Assembly (NCBI RefSeq): GCF_920987055.1
Contig: NZ_CAKLBX010000001.1
Coordinates: 434,001-498,000, forward strand
DNA: 64,000 nt
Origin: Novosphingobium sp. CECT 9465
Lineage (GTDB): Bacteria; Pseudomonadota; Alphaproteobacteria; Sphingomonadales; Sphingomonadaceae
Reading direction: 5' to 3'
Shown here: in pieces, positions 60,645 to 64,000 of the stretch
Position numbering within the stretch: position 1 is the stretch's first letter
Layout of the letters: every line of letters starts with the position of its first letter
Program-made: the position numbers and the translations under genes
The notes under the pieces: model-generated
The model's input: only the letters and a program-made list of their open reading frames with translations
The model's database searches: none
Told to the model about the DNA's origin: nothing

Positions 60645-61733
60645 CTATCGCCACAACGATTTTGCCAGTGCGATTGGCCAGAGCCAGACAGGTGCCAGCA
60701 GCATTGCGGCCCCGACCTGACCGGCCTTGATCAGCCGAGCGGATGCCTGCGAGACATACCATCGTACCTCCCGTGCATTTTCCATCGATATCGGGGGCTG
60801 ATCGCGCAGCGCGGCGGCGATGAAGGCGCAGTCGCTTCTTTCAATCTCGTAAGGGCGATAAGCGCTCAATTCCAGCAACTTGATCCCGACGCTCAGGCGA
60901 AAGTGATTCACTTCCAACGAAGCCAGGGTCGGCCCGACCAATGTGCACATGGCATCCAGCGTGCCAGCGCTGCGCAGTTGCGCGATGAGACTGCCGGAAA
61001 AGTCCGGTTCGGCTTCTCCCCTCGCGCGCCGCCGTGCAGCCAGCCCACCAAGTTGCGAACCGATTGCCATGATCCGCCCATTGACGACCGAACTGCCCGA
61101 AATGGACCCGACATGAAAGCGGTACTGGCCCAGCACGATTGGCAGATTGTGCAGTTCACCCGCCTCGCGCAGCCGCCAGTAAAGATCGCTGTCCTCCGAA
61201 TGCGGGACTGCGCGATACCCGCCTGCCTTGCGCATCGCATCAGTGCGGGCCATCAGGAAAGGGTGGACGATGTAGGGTTCGCGCACCGGCACCCACGCGG
61301 CATCGGCGAGCATCGGATCGCCTGGCTGGGGCAGGCCCGGTACGGGTGCGCCATGCTCATCGATGTGATCGACCTTGCAACCCACTCCCACACAGCCGGG
61401 ATGTGCCTGAAGGTGGGAGTACTGCTGCGCCAGCCGGTCCGGCAGGCAGATGTCATCTGCATCCATCCGTGCAACGAACGGGGCTTCCACCAGGGCAAGC
61501 GCATGGTTGAGTGCGCTGACAATGCCGGCATTGTCCTGGCGGACAACCATGAAGCGCGGGTCCTTCTCCTGCCAGCGGGCAAGGATGCGCGCGCAACCAT
61601 CCGTGGAACCATCATCTACCGCGATGACCCGAAAATCTGTAAAGGTTTGCTCCGCAAGGCTTTCAAGCGCGGCATCCAGCGTCGCTTCGGCGTTATGCAC
61701 CGGTATCAGGATGTCAATCTGCGGAACAATCAT
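60645..61733 (-). CDS. Family 2 glycosyltransferase
   Basis: A 362-residue GT2 enzyme: IDILIPVHNAEATLDAALESL, AVDDGSTDGCARIL, ARMDADDICLPDRL (DxD-type) and PHSEDSDLYWRLREAG, the canonical ED acceptor motif. A C-terminal hydrophobic stretch (AAMLLAPVWLWPIALA) may associate with the membrane. It is the last gene of the minus-strand group toward the AT-rich region at 61734-62217. It probably works with the two GT2 genes and the acyltransferase downstream of it. Confidence 0.9.
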   Translation of the reverse strand: MIVPQIDILIPVHNAEATLDAALESLAEQTFTDFRVIAVDDGSTDGCARILARWQEKDPRFMVVRQDNAGIVSALNHALALVEAPFVARMDADDICLPDRLAQQYSHLQAHPGCVGVGCKVDHIDEHGAPVPGLPQPGDPMLADAAWVPVREPYIVHPFLMARTDAMRKAGGYRAVPHSEDSDLYWRLREAGELHNLPIVLGQYRFHVGSISGSSVVNGRIMAIGSQLGGLAARRRARGEAEPDFSGSLIAQLRSAGTLDAMCTLVGPTLASLEVNHFRLSVGIKLLELSAYRPYEIERSDCAFIAAALRDQPPISMENAREVRWYVSQASARLIKAGQVGAAMLLAPVWLWPIALAKSLWR

Positions 61734-62217
61734 CTGTCAGACATTTCTCGCCAGCTATCCGTGCGATCCTTCGATGATTCCGCAGGCAGAAATTCAGTCA
61801 TCAAAACTTGTGATACTCATTGCAGGCTAGCTTGCCAAACGCGTCTTCGCAATTGCAAAATACAACTGTCTCGGTCTTGAATATGTATGCCGAAATGGAA
61901 ATGATTGATGATAATTTCGATTTATGAATGGTACAGATCTTTGATTATCATGAAGATAGTGGGCGTATCTGAAAGTACTCCACCAAAATGGAGGAACGCT
62001 CGGCAATGCCGGTTTTTGCAATTGCTGGCAGCTGACCAGCAAAGTTTTCAGCCAATTGATACACACCGCACCAATTGGCCATGCTTTTGATGTGGGCCTG
62101 TGCATTCTGCCAATCATGCGGCCAAAATTCGTGTACTGTGGAGGTTCGGCAAGGCCTGTGCCCCGCCGTGGGGCTTCAATGCGATCAGCGGAAGGGGCAT
62201 CCTCACGCCATCTCATG
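61734..62217. promoter_or_regulatory. Intergenic region without gene, AT-rich
   Basis: No credible gene is seen in 484 bp. The part at 61860-61990 is clearly more AT-rich than its surroundings and holds ATGATAAT and ATTATCAT as distant inverted arms. It is upstream of the glycosyltransferase gene and downstream of the acyltransferase, so it should contain the glycosyltransferase promoter. Confidence 0.4.
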
Positions 62218-63336
62218 CTAAAGTTCCTCTGCCAATGTCGGCTGCGTCTGGACCGGTGCCGTCCTGTGCTGCTGAAACATCATGCGCAGGCGCCGCGTCA
62301 TCGGACGTTCCACCACCATATGAACCAGAATCGCAAGGCATTGTGCAAGGGCGAAAGCGCCAACCATAGCCAACAGCACGGTTGTTGTTGAGGCCTTGGC
62401 AGGAAGCAGCTTGCCGATCCCCTGCAAGACGAAGGCATGCGTCAGGTACAGGGCATAGCTGGCGTCTCCGAGCAACTGGACGGCGCGGTGGCGGAAGCAG
62501 TTTCCGCTTCGCTCCAGGGATACCGCGCATAGCAGCACGATGGCGGCTGGTATGCCGCAGACGATTGCCCGCGGCAGGCCGGACCCAAGCAGGGCACCAT
62601 AGATCAGCGCTGCCAGCGCAACGGCAAGCAGCGGCAGCGCCATGCGACGCGGGATTGTACGGTCCTGCCCCAGGGCAAGCGCCACCCCCATGCCCAGCGC
62701 AAACTCCAGCACGATGGGGTGGGCAAAAAATCGGACCTCGACGGGGGCCGGCCGGACCCAGGCTCCGAATATGACGATCAATGCCAGCATGCCGATGCTC
62801 AAAAACGCGGTTCGTCGTACGTTGGACCGGGTAAGCCAGAGGAATGCGGCAAACACCGCGTAGAAGAACATTTCGTAATTCAGTGTCCAGCCGACGAACA
62901 GGACAGGCATGGCCAGGCCATTGCTCTTTATAAACGGGATGAACATCAAGGATTTGAGCAGTTCCAGCCAACTGGCTCGCGTCGCGCCAAGCAGTTCCGG
63001 TCGGGTTGCGGCGATCAGGAAAACAGCAAGTGTGCAGACCCAGTAGAGCGGCACGACCCGGAGGACGCGATTTGCCGCAAAGGCAGAGGCCGCAGGAGGC
63101 TTGCGGCTGGCTGTGTGCACCATCAGAAACCCGCTCAGCACGAAAAACAGGTCGACTCCGGCGTTGCCGAATTCCAGCCAGCGCTTTTCAATACCCAGCG
63201 GACGCGCAAACAGATCAATGTGTACGAACAGTACCAGAAAAGCGGCAATTGCGCGCAGAATTTGCAAATTGTAAATCACGCCAATTCCCGATGTACAAAT
63301 GCAGCGCCATGGCTCCGTAGTACCATTAACCGGCAT
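62218..63336 (-). CDS. Acyltransferase family 3 membrane protein
   Basis: A 372-residue multi-pass membrane protein of the acyltransferase-3 type (OafA/ExoZ-like). It has about ten hydrophobic segments, an early LQILRAIAAFLVLFVHIDLF with the conserved Arg and His, and the GVDLFFVLSGFLM motif. These proteins O-acetylate surface polysaccharides. The start at 63336 leaves 92 bp to the divergent rluD; GTG at 63279, right before VIYNLQIL, is an alternative, and the frame is open to 63468. It belongs to the polysaccharide locus. Confidence 0.85.
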   Translation of the reverse strand: MPVNGTTEPWRCICTSGIGVIYNLQILRAIAAFLVLFVHIDLFARPLGIEKRWLEFGNAGVDLFFVLSGFLMVHTASRKPPAASAFAANRVLRVVPLYWVCTLAVFLIAATRPELLGATRASWLELLKSLMFIPFIKSNGLAMPVLFVGWTLNYEMFFYAVFAAFLWLTRSNVRRTAFLSIGMLALIVIFGAWVRPAPVEVRFFAHPIVLEFALGMGVALALGQDRTIPRRMALPLLAVALAALIYGALLGSGLPRAIVCGIPAAIVLLCAVSLERSGNCFRHRAVQLLGDASYALYLTHAFVLQGIGKLLPAKASTTTVLLAMVGAFALAQCLAILVHMVVERPMTRRLRMMFQQHRTAPVQTQPTLAEEL

Positions 63337-63428
63337 CTGCGTTTCAGAGAAGCGCGGATATCGGAACGAACTGGCCGGATCGGGACATCGTGGCTTGCCT
63401 TGCAGATCGCGAACCACCCCTTGCCCAG

Positions 63429-64000
63429 ATGGACACCGGGCACCATATCGAAGCGGCAATGGGGGCATCTGACAGCATCATTTCCGGCGTGATCCCGCCC
63501 GGCGGCTTGCGGCTCGACAAGGCTTTGGCCGAGGCGAGCGGGCTTTCGCGCGAGCGGGTGAAGGCTTTGCTGGGCGAGGGGCGGATTGCCATCGGCGGGG
63601 TGCGCGCTGCCAATGCCTCTGCCAGGCCGCCAGAAGGCGTCACCTTCACGATCACTGTGCCCGAAGCGACGCCTGCCCATGCTGTCGCCCAGGATATTCC
63701 GCTGTCCGTGATTTACGAAGACGATGCTCTGATCGTGATCGACAAGCCTGCGGGGCTGGTGGTGCATCCGGCGGCGGGCAATCTCGACGGGACGCTGGTC
63801 AACGCGCTGCTGCATCATTGCCGTGGGCAGCTTTCGGGCATTGGTGGGGTGGCGCGGCCGGGGATCGTGCACCGGATTGACAAGGATACTTCCGGGCTGC
63901 TGGTCGTGGCCAAGACTGACGTGGCGCACGAAGGGCTGGCCAAGCAGTTTGCCGATCATTCGATCGTGCGTGCCTACAAATGCCTGACCGCAGGCGCGCC
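63429..64000 (+). CDS. rluD: Ribosomal large subunit pseudouridine synthase D (3' end outside window)
   Basis: The frame runs to the right edge, giving 190 residues of an RluA-family enzyme. An S4-like N-terminal domain (LRLDKALAEASGLSRERVKALLGEGRI) precedes the synthase domain with YEDDALIVIDKPAGLVVHP and the catalytic Asp151 in HRIDKDTSGLL. It converts uridines of 23S rRNA (helix 69) to pseudouridine. The ATG at 63429 is used; another in-frame ATG at 63459 has a better ribosome site (GAAGCGG). It is divergent from the acyltransferase and marks housekeeping flanking DNA. Confidence 0.9.
   Translation, partial: MDTGHHIEAAMGASDSIISGVIPPGGLRLDKALAEASGLSRERVKALLGEGRIAIGGVRAANASARPPEGVTFTITVPEATPAHAVAQDIPLSVIYEDDALIVIDKPAGLVVHPAAGNLDGTLVNALLHHCRGQLSGIGGVARPGIVHRIDKDTSGLLVVAKTDVAHEGLAKQFADHSIVRAYKCLTAGA

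Noticed and set aside
1..64000. CRISPR arrays, tRNA or rRNA genes, toxin-antitoxin or phage modules
   Set aside because: No regularly spaced repeats, no rRNA or tRNA-like stretches and no recognisable defence or phage genes were seen on reading; absence was not confirmed by a dedicated search.

Overview
The sequence looks like a chromosomal piece of an alphaproteobacterium of the Sphingomonadales (Novosphingobium/Sphingobium-like). This is inferred from the high-GC coding style, TTG and GTG starts in tightly overlapped operons, the mix of P450, Rieske and flavin-dependent oxygenases with many SDR, SnoaL and VOC proteins, and the outer-membrane/Wzc-type exopolysaccharide locus. No rRNA, tRNA or CRISPR was seen.

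Region 1 (1-11517, + strand) is an acyl-CoA processing block. It holds the end of an acyl-CoA dehydrogenase, two tandem HSL-type esterases, a hydratase-2 (MaoC double hot-dog), an SDR, a cytoplasmic molybdopterin enzyme, a 894-residue MalT/LuxR-type (LAL) regulator, a BKACE family enzyme and an alpha-methylacyl-CoA racemase with its catalytic His/Asp/Glu. Together they resemble peroxisomal oxidation of alpha-methyl-branched acyl-CoAs (sterol or isoprenoid side chains). The growth substrate itself cannot be read from the sequence.

Region 2 (11518-21966) starts with a tyrosine-phosphatase-like gene, a small orphan and an SDR remnant. It continues with an oxygenase operon: Rieske alpha and beta subunits, two P450s, a [2Fe-2S] ferredoxin and a globin. 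A second unit carries a type I extradiol dioxygenase, an HsaA-like flavin monooxygenase and an SMP-30 lactonase. Both units are preceded by CRP/FNR-type boxes about 48 bp upstream of an ATG, next to other dyads.

Region 3 (22034-48445) is a long accessory catabolic island: a membrane PQQ dehydrogenase, four SnoaL-like proteins, a kinase-like phosphotransferase, an AraC regulator, five SDR/MDR-type enzymes, two luciferase-like oxidoreductases, a sulfotransferase-like protein, VOC proteins, a SABATH-type carboxyl methyltransferase, a third P450, an acyl-CoA dehydrogenase with a split MaoC hydratase, a tandem pair of small orphan paralogs and a second Rieske oxygenase.

Region 4 (48446-49891) contains an IS110-family element with a large palindrome in its upstream flank and a separate inverted-repeat element of about 158 bp.

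Region 5 (49892-63336, - strand) is an exopolysaccharide locus: pyruvyl transferase, glycosyltransferases, UDP-glucose dehydrogenase, outer-membrane barrel, Wzc-like autokinase, GMC oxidoreductase and an acyltransferase. The window ends in a divergent, truncated rluD.

The catabolic regions contain no ferredoxin reductase, thiolase, acyl-CoA ligase or transporter, so the pathway must be completed by genes elsewhere. Function calls are by motif reading only; no database search was possible.
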